Shown piece by piece: positions 45,644 through 53,631 of a stretch of 64,000 bases of DNA. Origin of the DNA: Sphingomonas citri (GTDB lineage Bacteria > Pseudomonadota > Alphaproteobacteria > Sphingomonadales > Sphingomonadaceae); contig NZ_JAHXZN010000007.1 of assembly GCF_019429485.1 (NCBI RefSeq), positions 62,001 through 126,000 on the forward strand, written 5' to 3'. Position 1 is the first letter of the stretch. Each line of letters opens with the position of its first letter. Position numbers and translations under genes: made by a program. The notes under the pieces are model-generated. The model did not search any database. It was given only the letters and a program-made list of their open reading frames with translations, and was not told the DNA's origin.

Positions 45644-46675
45644 CTAATGATCGATCCCGATCGTGAGCGCCGCGCCCGAGGCCGGCTGAGCGTCTCCGGC
45701 CACGCGCGCGCGCCACGCCAGCGTCGCGCGGGCGCGCCCGAGCCGAAGCGTCGCGGTCGGGCCGACGTCGAGCCGCTGGGCGCCGCGCTGCGCCGCGCCC
45801 CAGGCTCCCAGACCGAGCCGCAATGTCGCGTCGCCGTTCTGTGCCAGTGGGCGCTCGAGACTCACCGCGCCATCGGCGTAGCCGCCGCGCCGCTCGATCA
45901 CGCCGGCCTGGAGATAGCCGTCGAGCAGGGCTCCGTGACTCAGCTCCAGGTCGCTGATCCCGCCCGCGGCGCTGAGACCCCAGCCGCTACGCAGCCCGAC
46001 GACGCCGATGCGGCGCTCGGCCAGCATCCGGAACGGCAGCGCGCGCGGGTGCCACTCGACCGCCGCGATCGCCTCGCGCTCGCGCGCCTGAAGCGCCGAC
46101 ACCAGCCGCAGCGAGGCCGCGAGGCGTCCCTCGTCGTCGAGCGCCCGAGCCACGCGAACCCCCAGCTGCGCCCCGCCCAGTTGCGGCGCGGCGGTGCTCG
46201 TCGTCGCTCCGCCGCGAAGCAGCAGCCAGCCGGTCTGGGACCAGCGAGGTGCGCGACCTGCGGCTTCGACGAGGGTGCTGCCCCGGACCTGCGGCACGAT
46301 CGCCTCCGCCGACGGCGGCTGCCCTGCCATCACAGGAGCGGAGAGCGGGGCCGGCACGTGCCCTGCCGCACGCTCCACCGCGGTGATCAACGCCGGTAGA
46401 CGCGCCGGCCGACGCGATGCGAGCGGGCGCGACGGAGAGATGTGGACGAGCTGATCGTTGAAGGCCGGCGCGGGAGGTTGAGCCTCCGCCCGAGCAGTCG
46501 CGGCCGCTCCTCGGCGCGTGAGGGATGATGCGACCGGCGGAAGGTCGGCAGTCGACCCCACCATCGCCGCCGATCGCCGCGGCACCACGCCGTCGCGCCA
46601 CAGCCACGCCGCGCGCGCGCTCACCCAGAGCGCGAGCAGCAGACCCCAGCAGCGCAGCGCGCGCCCCTTTCTCAT
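45644..46675 (-). CDS. NfrA C-terminal-like outer-membrane/periplasmic protein of the glycan locus
   Basis: 343 aa beginning with a signal-anchor-like segment (GRALRCWGLLLALWVSARAAWLW). The C-terminal 200 residues look like a small beta-barrel or beta-rich domain with repeated strands (QLGGAQLGVRVARAL, LAASLRLVSALQAR, TLRLGRARATLAWRARV) and resemble the NfrA C-terminal domain in style. Full NfrA also has a long TPR region that is missing here. The ATG at 46675 overlaps the glycosyltransferase stop (ATGA), which supports joint function. The family call is an inference from context plus weak resemblance. Confidence 0.55.
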   Translation of the reverse strand: MRKGRALRCWGLLLALWVSARAAWLWRDGVVPRRSAAMVGSTADLPPVASSLTRRGAAATARAEAQPPAPAFNDQLVHISPSRPLASRRPARLPALITAVERAAGHVPAPLSAPVMAGQPPSAEAIVPQVRGSTLVEAAGRAPRWSQTGWLLLRGGATTSTAAPQLGGAQLGVRVARALDDEGRLAASLRLVSALQAREREAIAAVEWHPRALPFRMLAERRIGVVGLRSGWGLSAAGGISDLELSHGALLDGYLQAGVIERRGGYADGAVSLERPLAQNGDATLRLGLGAWGAAQRGAQRLDVGPTATLRLGRARATLAWRARVAGDAQPASGAALTIGIDH

Positions 46676-47997
46676 GGAAGGTCCGGGAATCGATGCGCGG
46701 TCTTGTCCCATCGCGGCGGCGCGCCGCGCAGGGCCGCGACGTGGAGCCGCAGCGCGCGCCCCGCGGACAGCATCAGCACCGCATTGGCGACCGCGATCCG
46801 CGGTAGCGCGCGCAGTCCCTCGCGCCAGCCATAAGCCGCGGCCGTGAGTCGAGCGCGTGCGATCAGCCGCCAGCCGAGCAGGATCGCGTTGATGGCGAGC
46901 AGCGCTCGAAGACCATGGCCCGTCGCCGTCGGTGGGTCACCGCGCCAGTGGTGACCGAGCAGGCCCACCGCCGCGAGCGTCGCCGCGAGGTAGCCCGTCG
47001 CCACCGCGGTGGCGGCGAGCGGCGCCCTACGGTCGCGCCAGCGCATCCAGCGTTCGGTCGCGCGCGGTGCACCCCATCCCGTCCGGTCCCAGCCGGCGAG
47101 CGCGATGCCGCCGATCCAGCGCGCTTTCTGCCGCACCGCGTGCGTCAGTGTGTCGGGAAAGTAGGCGCGGGTCGCGATCAGTCCGCCGCCGGCGTCACGC
47201 CGCCGCACGAACCGTACTGCCATGCCGAGCGAGGCCGCGCGAAGCCCCAGCTCATAGTCCTCGGTGAGGCTGTCCGCCGCGAACGGCAGGCCGGTGGCGC
47301 CGGCGAGCCGCTCCAGCGCGTCGTAGCGGATCGCGCAGCCCACCCCGGCGAGCGGTAGCGCGGCGCCGAGCGCGGCGCGCGCCACGAGGTCGCGCGCGTG
47401 CGTCTCGGCGAACTCGTCGGCGTAATGGCCGGTCAGCCAACGCCGCGCCGGATCGATCAGCGGCAGCACCGGCAACTGGACCAGCGCCGCGCCGCGCAGC
47501 GCCTGCTCGGTCACGCGCAGCTCGAGCGGGTGGACCATGTCCTCGGCGTCGTGGAGCACCACCGCGTGAGGGCGCGACTCCGCCTCGGCGGTGAGCGCCT
47601 GCCACAGCTGATTGAGACAGTCGGCCTTCGTCGTCGGGCCGTCATGGTCTCCGACCACCAGGCGGACGCGCGGATCATCGATCGTGCGCACCGCGTCGGC
47701 GGTGGCGGGATCGTTCGGGTAGCAGCCGATGTAGAGGCGGTAAGCGGGATGATCATAGCGCGCGAGCGTCGCTCGCAGCATCGCCCCGATCACCTGTTCC
47801 TCGCGCCACGCGGGGATGAACACCGCGAAGCGGAGATGTCGCACGCTCGCCACCGTGGGGACGTGCTGGTCGGCACGTCGTACCGCGACTGCGATCAGGT
47901 CGAGCAGCACATCGTCCAAGCCAAGCACGAAGAGCACGGCGGCGGCGAAGAACGTCGCCTCGATCGCGCCGCGATCGATCAGGCCGAGCGCGGTCAT
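46672..47997 (-). CDS. NfrB-like membrane glycosyltransferase (GT2)
   Basis: 441 aa: one N-terminal helix, a GT2 domain and about three to four C-terminal helices. Catalytic signatures include VFIPAWREEQVI, VVLHDAEDMVHPLEL (the DAED metal-binding pair of NfrB), the acceptor-site TEDYELGLRA and RQKARWIGGIALAGWDRTGW (Q-x-x-RW). E. coli NfrB makes a secreted amino-sugar polymer that phage N4 uses as receptor and carries a c-di-GMP-binding MshEN domain; this protein stops before such a domain. The ATG at 47997 (GGGGGT upstream) is preferred over 48018. Confidence 0.82.
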   Translation of the reverse strand: MTALGLIDRGAIEATFFAAAVLFVLGLDDVLLDLIAVAVRRADQHVPTVASVRHLRFAVFIPAWREEQVIGAMLRATLARYDHPAYRLYIGCYPNDPATADAVRTIDDPRVRLVVGDHDGPTTKADCLNQLWQALTAEAESRPHAVVLHDAEDMVHPLELRVTEQALRGAALVQLPVLPLIDPARRWLTGHYADEFAETHARDLVARAALGAALPLAGVGCAIRYDALERLAGATGLPFAADSLTEDYELGLRAASLGMAVRFVRRRDAGGGLIATRAYFPDTLTHAVRQKARWIGGIALAGWDRTGWGAPRATERWMRWRDRRAPLAATAVATGYLAATLAAVGLLGHHWRGDPPTATGHGLRALLAINAILLGWRLIARARLTAAAYGWREGLRALPRIAVANAVLMLSAGRALRLHVAALRGAPPRWDKTAHRFPDLP

Positions 47998-48334
47998 CGG
48001 CGACCCCCGCCAGCGCATCCTTGATCTGCGGCAAATTTTTTTGCGGAAGTGTGGCGAATCGGCAACGCTCGCGAGAAAGCGTCCACCGTGGCGAACAAAG
48101 CGACCGGGCGCGCGTTAGCCGCCGCGGTCCCTTTCCCCCTTTCGGGACCGGTGCCGACCCCAAGCCGGTACTGGCCGCGTCGCGGCGTTCGTGGCGACGC
48201 GGCCGAACCGCGATTGAAGAGTGACGGACTCGGGCGCTCGCTATGCACCCGAGTCTTGTAGGTGTCCTACTCGATCACCGCGGCGTCGGGCGGCCCCAGC
48301 GCGCCTCATCTCGGCGAGATCAGCCCTGGCGAGA
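47998..48334. other. Gene-free stretch between bamE and the NfrB-like gene
   Basis: No coding region is convincing here. The notable items are an A/T tract near 48031-48042 just upstream of the glycosyltransferase start (possible promoter spacer), and a 15-bp tandem repeat around GGCGAGATCAG (48313-48323 and 48328-48338) at the bamE stop. The repeat can fold as GCCCTG / CAGGGC (48323-48328 with 48336-48341) and might help end the bamE transcript, though no T run follows. Confidence 0.4.
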
Positions 48335-48808
48335 TCAGGGCCCGGTGCTGCCGCCGCCGGGACCGCCCCCGCCGCCCGCACCCGCCGCGCCGACCGTGCC
48401 GATATTGCCGAACAGGTCCTGGAAGAAGCCGCGCTTGCGACCCAGCGTCGGGGTCGTCTTGCCGTCGGGCTTGAGCGAGACAACCTGGTCAATCCCCGAC
48501 TTGCGCACCGTGGTGACGTTGCCGGCCTGGTCGAAGCTGATCTGCATCGTCAGCTGGTCCCGCGGCTTGGGCGGGGTGAACGCCAGGTTGCGGCTGTCAC
48601 GCGACACATAATACCAGTCGCCCTGGTTGAACTGGCTCGCGAAGCTGGGCGTACCGAGCGTGGCGAGCACCGATTGGCGGTTGTCGACTCCGGGCTGGAT
48701 CGAGTTCACCAGGTCGGCATCGACGATATAGCCCTGGTGCGAGCGCAGCGGCGTGCACCCGGCGGCGAGGACGCCGGCAGCCAAAGCGAGAGGTAGAAGG
48801 GGGCGCAT
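48335..48808 (-). CDS. bamE: Outer-membrane assembly lipoprotein BamE (SmpA/OmlA)
   Basis: 157 aa lipoprotein with lipobox LAAGC. The BamE fold is recognisable: QGYIVDADLVNSIQPGVDNRQSVLATLGTPSFASQFNQGDWYYVSRDS, then LTMQISFDQAGNVTTV. BamE stabilises the BAM beta-barrel insertion machine. The tail (about 25 residues) is almost pure Gly/Ala/Pro after FGNIGTVG, probably disordered. The ATG at 48808 follows GGAG. It is divergent from the bc1 chaperone gene, the standard alphaproteobacterial arrangement. Confidence 0.93.
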   Translation of the reverse strand: MRPLLPLALAAGVLAAGCTPLRSHQGYIVDADLVNSIQPGVDNRQSVLATLGTPSFASQFNQGDWYYVSRDSRNLAFTPPKPRDQLTMQISFDQAGNVTTVRKSGIDQVVSLKPDGKTTPTLGRKRGFFQDLFGNIGTVGAAGAGGGGGPGGGSTGP

Positions 48809-48940
48809 CGATACTCCGCGGAAACCCAGCCGCTTGTCCGCGCGGCACGCGCGCGTGGACATTGCGGCCTCGCGCCTCAATATGCCGCCGTGCGGGACGA
48901 GACAAGCGTCGCGCCGGTCGGTCGAGAGGAAGTGCGTCAG

Positions 48941-49462
48941 GTGGGTTGGTTGAGTGGGTGGTTGCGACGGCGTGGGCCCCGCGATGAGGCGTTGCCGCTG
49001 TACGACGCGGTGGTGGCGCGCGCGCGCCAGCCGCACTGGTACCTCGACGGCGCGGTGCCCGACACGCTCGACGGCCGCTTCGACATGGTCGCGGCGGTGC
49101 TGGCGATGGTACTGCTCCGGCTCGAGCAGGTGCCCGACGGGACGGACGGCTCGGTGCGGCTGACCGAGCGCTTCGTCGACGACATGGACGCGCAGGTGCG
49201 CCAGATCGGCTTCGGCGACATGGTCGTGGGCAAGCACGTCGGCAAGATGATGGGCATGCTGGGCGGCCGGCTCGGCGTCTACCGAGAGGGGCTGGCCGCG
49301 CCGGACGATGGCGCGCTCGACGCCGCGCTGGTCCGCAATCTTTACCGCGGCGCGCAGCCCGACGCCGCCGCGCTGGCGCATGTGCGCGGCGAGCTAAAGG
49401 CATTGCGCCGCGACCTCGACCTGCTCGGCGTGCCCGAACTGATGGAAGGACGAATGGCGTGA
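48941..49462 (+). CDS. Ubiquinol-cytochrome c chaperone (Cbp3 / UQCC1 family)
   Basis: 173 aa. The core LYDAVVARARQPHWYLDGAVPDTLDGRFDMVAAVLAMVLLRLE and the later FVDDMDAQVRQIGFGDMVVGKHVGKMMGMLGGRLGVYREGL are those of the Cbp3 family, which helps assemble cytochrome b into the bc1 complex. Homologues start shortly before the W-L-x-x-L-R segment, so the GTG at 48941 is preferred; the frame extends to a GTG at 48890. The DUF177 gene overlaps its end by four bases. Confidence 0.88.
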   Translation: MGWLSGWLRRRGPRDEALPLYDAVVARARQPHWYLDGAVPDTLDGRFDMVAAVLAMVLLRLEQVPDGTDGSVRLTERFVDDMDAQVRQIGFGDMVVGKHVGKMMGMLGGRLGVYREGLAAPDDGALDAALVRNLYRGAQPDAAALAHVRGELKALRRDLDLLGVPELMEGRMA

Positions 49463-49986
49463 CGACCGAATTCTCCCGCCTGGAGCGGCTCGACACGATC
49501 GGCGGTGAGGATCGCACCGTGACGATCACGGCCGACGCCAACGAGCGCGCCGCGCTGGCGCACCGCTTCGACCTGGTCGGGGTCGAGCGTCTCGAAGGCG
49601 CGTTCGCGGTCCGGCGCGATCCCGCGGGCGTGCTGGTGCGCGGCACCGTCCGCGCCGCGGTGGTGCAAGCCTGCTCGGTCACGGGTGACCCAATGCCCGC
49701 GACGATCGACGAGCCCGTTTTGCTGCGCTTCGTCGCGCCGGGCGCGGGGGGGGACGACGAGATCGAGCTCGGCAGCGACTCGATCGACACGGTCGAGCTC
49801 GAAGGCGGCGGGGTCGATCTCGGCGAGGTCGCCGCGGAGACGATGGCGCTGGCGCTCGATCCGTTCCCGCGCAGCCCGCGCGCCGAGGCGGTGCTACGCG
49901 AGGCGGGTGTGCTGAGCGAGGAGGAGGCCGGCCCCTTCGGCGCGCTCGCCGGGCTCAAGGCCAAGCTCGCCGCGCCGAAGGACTGA
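49459..49986 (+). CDS. yceD: DUF177 (YceD) family protein
   Basis: 175 aa. DUF177 proteins show a C-x(n)-C region and an acidic centre; here RGTVRAAVVQACSVTGDPMPATIDEPVLLRFV holds one conserved Cys and VDLGEVAAETMALALDPFPRSP is the conserved C-terminal motif. YceD/DUF177 is linked to 23S rRNA accumulation and is usually upstream of rpmF-plsX, which are not here. The GTG start overlaps the chaperone stop. Confidence 0.88.
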   Translation: MTTEFSRLERLDTIGGEDRTVTITADANERAALAHRFDLVGVERLEGAFAVRRDPAGVLVRGTVRAAVVQACSVTGDPMPATIDEPVLLRFVAPGAGGDDEIELGSDSIDTVELEGGGVDLGEVAAETMALALDPFPRSPRAEAVLREAGVLSEEEAGPFGALAGLKAKLAAPKD

Positions 49987-49998
49987 GCCTCCGGACGA

Positions 49999-51453
49999 TC
50001 AGAACAGGCCGGGCTGGTCGCGCTGCGCCGCGTTCGGGTGCGGCGCGATCAGCGGGCGGTTGGCCGGCGCGAACAGCTGAGTCGAGCGGCTCGCACTCGC
50101 GCTCGTCCCGATCGGGGTGCAGCTGCGCCCGGCGATATAATCGAGCGCGGTGCGCAGCGAGAGTTCGGCGGGATCGCCGAGCGCATGGGAGACGTCGTCG
50201 TCCGCCTGGCAGCTCGCCTCGACCTTGGTGGCGAGGCCGTTGAAGTAATCGCCCTGCCGCGCCGAATTCTGCAGCGCGAGCGAGACCGCGAGGAGGCGGT
50301 CGTCGGTGCACGAGGGATTGTCGAACGGGATCTGGCCGACCGGCTTGCCGTAGGTGTTGCTGCCGATGAGCGCGACGCTGCTGTGAAGGTAGGGGATCAG
50401 CGCGTTGATCACATATTCGCTCGCCGAGGCGGTCGCACCGGTGCCGATGAAGGCCACGCGCGTGGGCGCGATCGCCTGCGCCTCCTGACGGAAATAGCGG
50501 ATCCGGTCCTGGCTCGACTTGGACGGGCGATAGCTGGTGTAGGCCTGCACGTCCGAGGTCGAGCGTCCGCCGCCGAGCAGGTCGGTGAAGGTCTCCGCGG
50601 TGGCGAGCAGTCCGCCGCCATTGTAGCGCAGGTCGATCACCAGATCGGTCACCCCCTGCGAGCGGAAGGTGGCGAAGGCGCTGCGCAGCTGGTCGTCGGC
50701 GCTGGCGATGAAGGTGCGCAGGTTGATGTAGCCGACCTTGCGACCACCCGAGTCGAGCACCTTTGCGCCGTAGCGCGACGATAACGGTGCCAGCGAATAG
50801 TTCGCGGTCGTGAGCGTCACCACCCGCGTCCCGGCGGCGTCGCTGACGCGCAACACGCGCGCGCTGCCCGGCGTCGTGTCGTCGAACGGCGCGTTGAGCG
50901 CGTCATAATCGTTCTTGGCGATGATGTCGCTGATGTCGCGGAGGTTGGCGGTCGAGGTCCCGACCGCGAGGATCTCGGTGCCGCGATCGATGCCGGCGGC
51001 GAACGCGGGCGTGTCCTCGAACGCCTCGCGCACGAACAGCCGGTTGCTCGCGGTCAGCGCGAGCCGCACGCCGATGCCGGCCGTCTTGCCCGAGGCATAA
51101 TAGGCCGCGTCGGCCGACGCCGAGGTGACATAGGTGAAATAGCGATCGCGATTCTGCGCCCGAGCCGGTGCGGTGAGCGCGTCGACATAGTCGTCGAGCG
51201 TGGTGTAGCTGCCCGGGTTGACGTTGCTCGCGAGCAGCTCGGGGTACCGATACCATTCGTTGAGGATGGAGAAGGCCCAGTCCTGCCGCGCGCGCAGCGT
51301 GCAGCCGCCGGTACTGCCGCTACTGCCGGTGCCGCCGCCCACCGCGGCCGATCCGCCGCTTGGGGCGGCAGCGCTGCCACGATCATCGCCGCCGCCGCAC
51401 CCCGCCAGCATCCCTGCCAGCGCGAGCGCGCCCACCCACCGCGGTGTACGCAT
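49999..51453 (-). CDS. S41-family (C-terminal processing/tricorn-like) peptidase lipoprotein
   Basis: 484 aa with lipobox LAGCGGG and a Gly/Ser-rich linker. A PDZ domain (about residues 120-200, FEDTPAFAAGIDRGTEILAVG) precedes the S41 core: KVGYINLRTFIASADDQL, VIDLRYNGGGLLATAE and the nucleophile region IGTGATASASEYVINALIP. It is predicted to cleave proteins at the outer membrane or periplasm. The ATG at 51453 is one codon after an in-frame GTG. Confidence 0.9.
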   Translation of the reverse strand: MRTPRWVGALALAGMLAGCGGGDDRGSAAAPSGGSAAVGGGTGSSGSTGGCTLRARQDWAFSILNEWYRYPELLASNVNPGSYTTLDDYVDALTAPARAQNRDRYFTYVTSASADAAYYASGKTAGIGVRLALTASNRLFVREAFEDTPAFAAGIDRGTEILAVGTSTANLRDISDIIAKNDYDALNAPFDDTTPGSARVLRVSDAAGTRVVTLTTANYSLAPLSSRYGAKVLDSGGRKVGYINLRTFIASADDQLRSAFATFRSQGVTDLVIDLRYNGGGLLATAETFTDLLGGGRSTSDVQAYTSYRPSKSSQDRIRYFRQEAQAIAPTRVAFIGTGATASASEYVINALIPYLHSSVALIGSNTYGKPVGQIPFDNPSCTDDRLLAVSLALQNSARQGDYFNGLATKVEASCQADDDVSHALGDPAELSLRTALDYIAGRSCTPIGTSASASRSTQLFAPANRPLIAPHPNAAQRDQPGLF

Positions 51454-51582
51454 CACTTACTCCTACGAATCCAGCGCATTGGTATCGTGACACCAGCTAC
51501 TTGTATATGGCGCCGCCGGTCGGCCGCGGCGGAGAACGCCCCGGACTGGCGCCATCGCGCCGCGATCTGCTAGCGTGCCGCC

Positions 51583-51939
51583 ATGATCGCGCGCCCATTC
51601 CTCCCGCTCGCCCTCCCCGTCCTGCTCGCGCTCGCCGGCTGCGGCGGTGGCGAGACCGCCAACCAGGCCACCGCCGCGGTGCCGCGCGGCGACTATGTCG
51701 CGAAGATGCAGGCGCTCAACGAGAAGGAGCGCAACGTCGCGCTGTTCCGCGCGATCCGTGACGCGGGCCGCTCGTGCCAGCAGGTCGACCGCTCGGTGCC
51801 GACCGACCCGGTCGCGGGCAAGGCCGCCTGGGTCGCCACCTGCGACGACCAGTCCGCCTGGCTGATCACGCTGGACGACTCGGGCACCGCCACCGTGACC
51901 GACGCGCGCGCGATCGCGGGGCGCAGCGCGACCGGCTGA
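51583..51939 (+). CDS. Small predicted lipoprotein, unknown function
   Basis: 118 aa. The signal peptide ends in lipobox LALAGCGGG. The mature part is mostly one short domain (GDYVAKMQALNEKERNVALFRAIRDAGRSCQQVDRS, then WVATCDDQSAWLITLDDSGTATVT) with two cysteines that could form a disulfide. I do not recognise the family. It is convergent with the M23 peptidase gene and divergent from S41. Confidence 0.65.
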   Translation: MIARPFLPLALPVLLALAGCGGGETANQATAAVPRGDYVAKMQALNEKERNVALFRAIRDAGRSCQQVDRSVPTDPVAGKAAWVATCDDQSAWLITLDDSGTATVTDARAIAGRSATG

Positions 51940-51958
51940 GCCGCCGGCCCGCGCGCAT

Positions 51959-53428
51959 CTAACCGATCAGCCGCGCGATCTTGGCGCGCATCGCGCGGAT
52001 CGTCTCGGCCGGCAGCGTCTGCACGCTCGACAGCGACAAGGTGCGCGGGTTGACCGTCTGGCCGTTTTTCCACACCTCCCAGTGCAGGTGCGGCCCGGTC
52101 GAGATACCCGTCGAGCCGACATAGCCGATCACCTGCCCGCGCCGCACGCGCGCGCCCTGCGCCACCGCGAAGCGGCTCATGTGACCGTAACCGGTGACCA
52201 GCCCGCCGCCGTGCGCCAGCTTGATGAAATTGCCGTAGCCGCCGGCGCGCCCGGCGAACTGCACGACGCCGTCGACCGCGGCGTAGATCGGGCTGCCGTA
52301 GGGCGCGCCGATGTCGGTGCCCTTGTGCATCCGCATGAAGCCGAGCAGCGGGTGCATCCGCATCCCGTAGGTGGAGGTGATCCGCCCCGCCACCGGCATC
52401 CCCATCGCGCCGCGTCGCTCGATCGTGCCCGAGGGATCGAGCATCTGCCCGCCTTCCCCGTCCTTGTCGCCCCAGCGCACCAGCCGCAGCTGGCGGCGAC
52501 CGTGCGCCAGCCCGGCGTATTGCAGCTGACCCACCTCGACCTCGCCGGTCGCGGCGCGCGCCTGGTCGGCGACGATATCGAAGCGGTCGTCGCTGGCGAG
52601 CTGTCCGATCGGCAGCTGCGCCGCGATCGCCTTGATATAGGTCTCGACCACGCGCGCCGGGACGCCCGCGGCCCGCGCCGAGCGGTAGAGGCCGGCGCCG
52701 ACCGTGCCGGTGACGTGGAGCGGCGTGCGATCGATCGCGATCGACTGGCGATCGAGCACCAGCCCCTCGCCGGCACGCTGCACCACCAGCTTGAGGTCGA
52801 ACGCGGCGCGGAAGGCGAGCCGCTCGAGCGGGCGCGGCTGGAACTTGGTCGGGCGGCGACCGAGCGTCAGCGCCAGCACGGTGCCCGGCTTGAGGGAGTC
52901 GAGCGCGACCGCATCGCCGACCAGACCCGCGATCCGCCCCGCCTCGCCGCCGCCGACCCCGGCGCGCTGCAGCGCGGTGCGCAGCGTGTCGCCGTCGGCG
53001 AGCGCGGCGCTGAGCTCGATCTGCGGGCGCTCGGGCGTCTCGGCGAGCGGGCGCACCAGCGCGGTCGCCGCCATGCGCCGGCCGGTGGTGGCGCCGAGCG
53101 CGAGCGGCGCGATCCCCTGGGTGCGCGCCTCCTCCAGGCTGGCGCGGTCACCCGGTACGGCGCGGTCACCGGTGATCGCGGGCAGGCCGGGGTTGAGCTG
53201 CCACGCCCCCCAGCACAGCGCCGCGCAGGTGGCGAGGCCGCGCCACCAGGTGCGGCTGCCGATGTCCTGGCCGAGGTCCGGGACCCAGTCGATGCGTGCC
53301 AGCGCGACGCGGGCGCGGTCGAGCGCGCCGCGCTCGGCGAGCGGCACCAGCTGGCGCCCGAACGCGCGACCGTTGCCGCGTCCGCCGGCGCCCGCCAGCT
53401 CCATGCCCTGATCGTCGCGCAAGAACAC
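51959..53428 (-). CDS. M23-family peptidoglycan endopeptidase
   Basis: 489 aa. One N-terminal membrane segment (around TCAALCWGAWQL) is followed by a periplasmic region and a C-terminal LytM domain. Zinc ligands are in MHKGTDIGAPYGSPIYAAVDG (H-x3-D) and GPHLHWEVW (HxH). It cleaves peptide cross-links in the cell wall or activates amidases. The GTG start at 53428 gives MFLRDDQG, as in sphingomonad homologues; ATG 53404 is an alternative. Confidence 0.9.
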   Translation of the reverse strand: MFLRDDQGMELAGAGGRGNGRAFGRQLVPLAERGALDRARVALARIDWVPDLGQDIGSRTWWRGLATCAALCWGAWQLNPGLPAITGDRAVPGDRASLEEARTQGIAPLALGATTGRRMAATALVRPLAETPERPQIELSAALADGDTLRTALQRAGVGGGEAGRIAGLVGDAVALDSLKPGTVLALTLGRRPTKFQPRPLERLAFRAAFDLKLVVQRAGEGLVLDRQSIAIDRTPLHVTGTVGAGLYRSARAAGVPARVVETYIKAIAAQLPIGQLASDDRFDIVADQARAATGEVEVGQLQYAGLAHGRRQLRLVRWGDKDGEGGQMLDPSGTIERRGAMGMPVAGRITSTYGMRMHPLLGFMRMHKGTDIGAPYGSPIYAAVDGVVQFAGRAGGYGNFIKLAHGGGLVTGYGHMSRFAVAQGARVRRGQVIGYVGSTGISTGPHLHWEVWKNGQTVNPRTLSLSSVQTLPAETIRAMRAKIARLIG

Positions 53429-53631
53429 GTCGGCCGCCGCCTTCCGTCACGCGCCGGACCTACCCCTCCGGCGCTTGGGTGGCAGCGTTGTGGAGAAGAG
53501 GTGCTAAAGTCAAATTAACCGCGTCCCGCCACGGTGATCGCTGCGGCGGACCGGTCGTGTCCGGCGGCGGGCCGCGCCGGAGACTGAGCGCGATTGCATC
53601 CGGTGGACACAGACCCGATGTAGTCTGGGTC

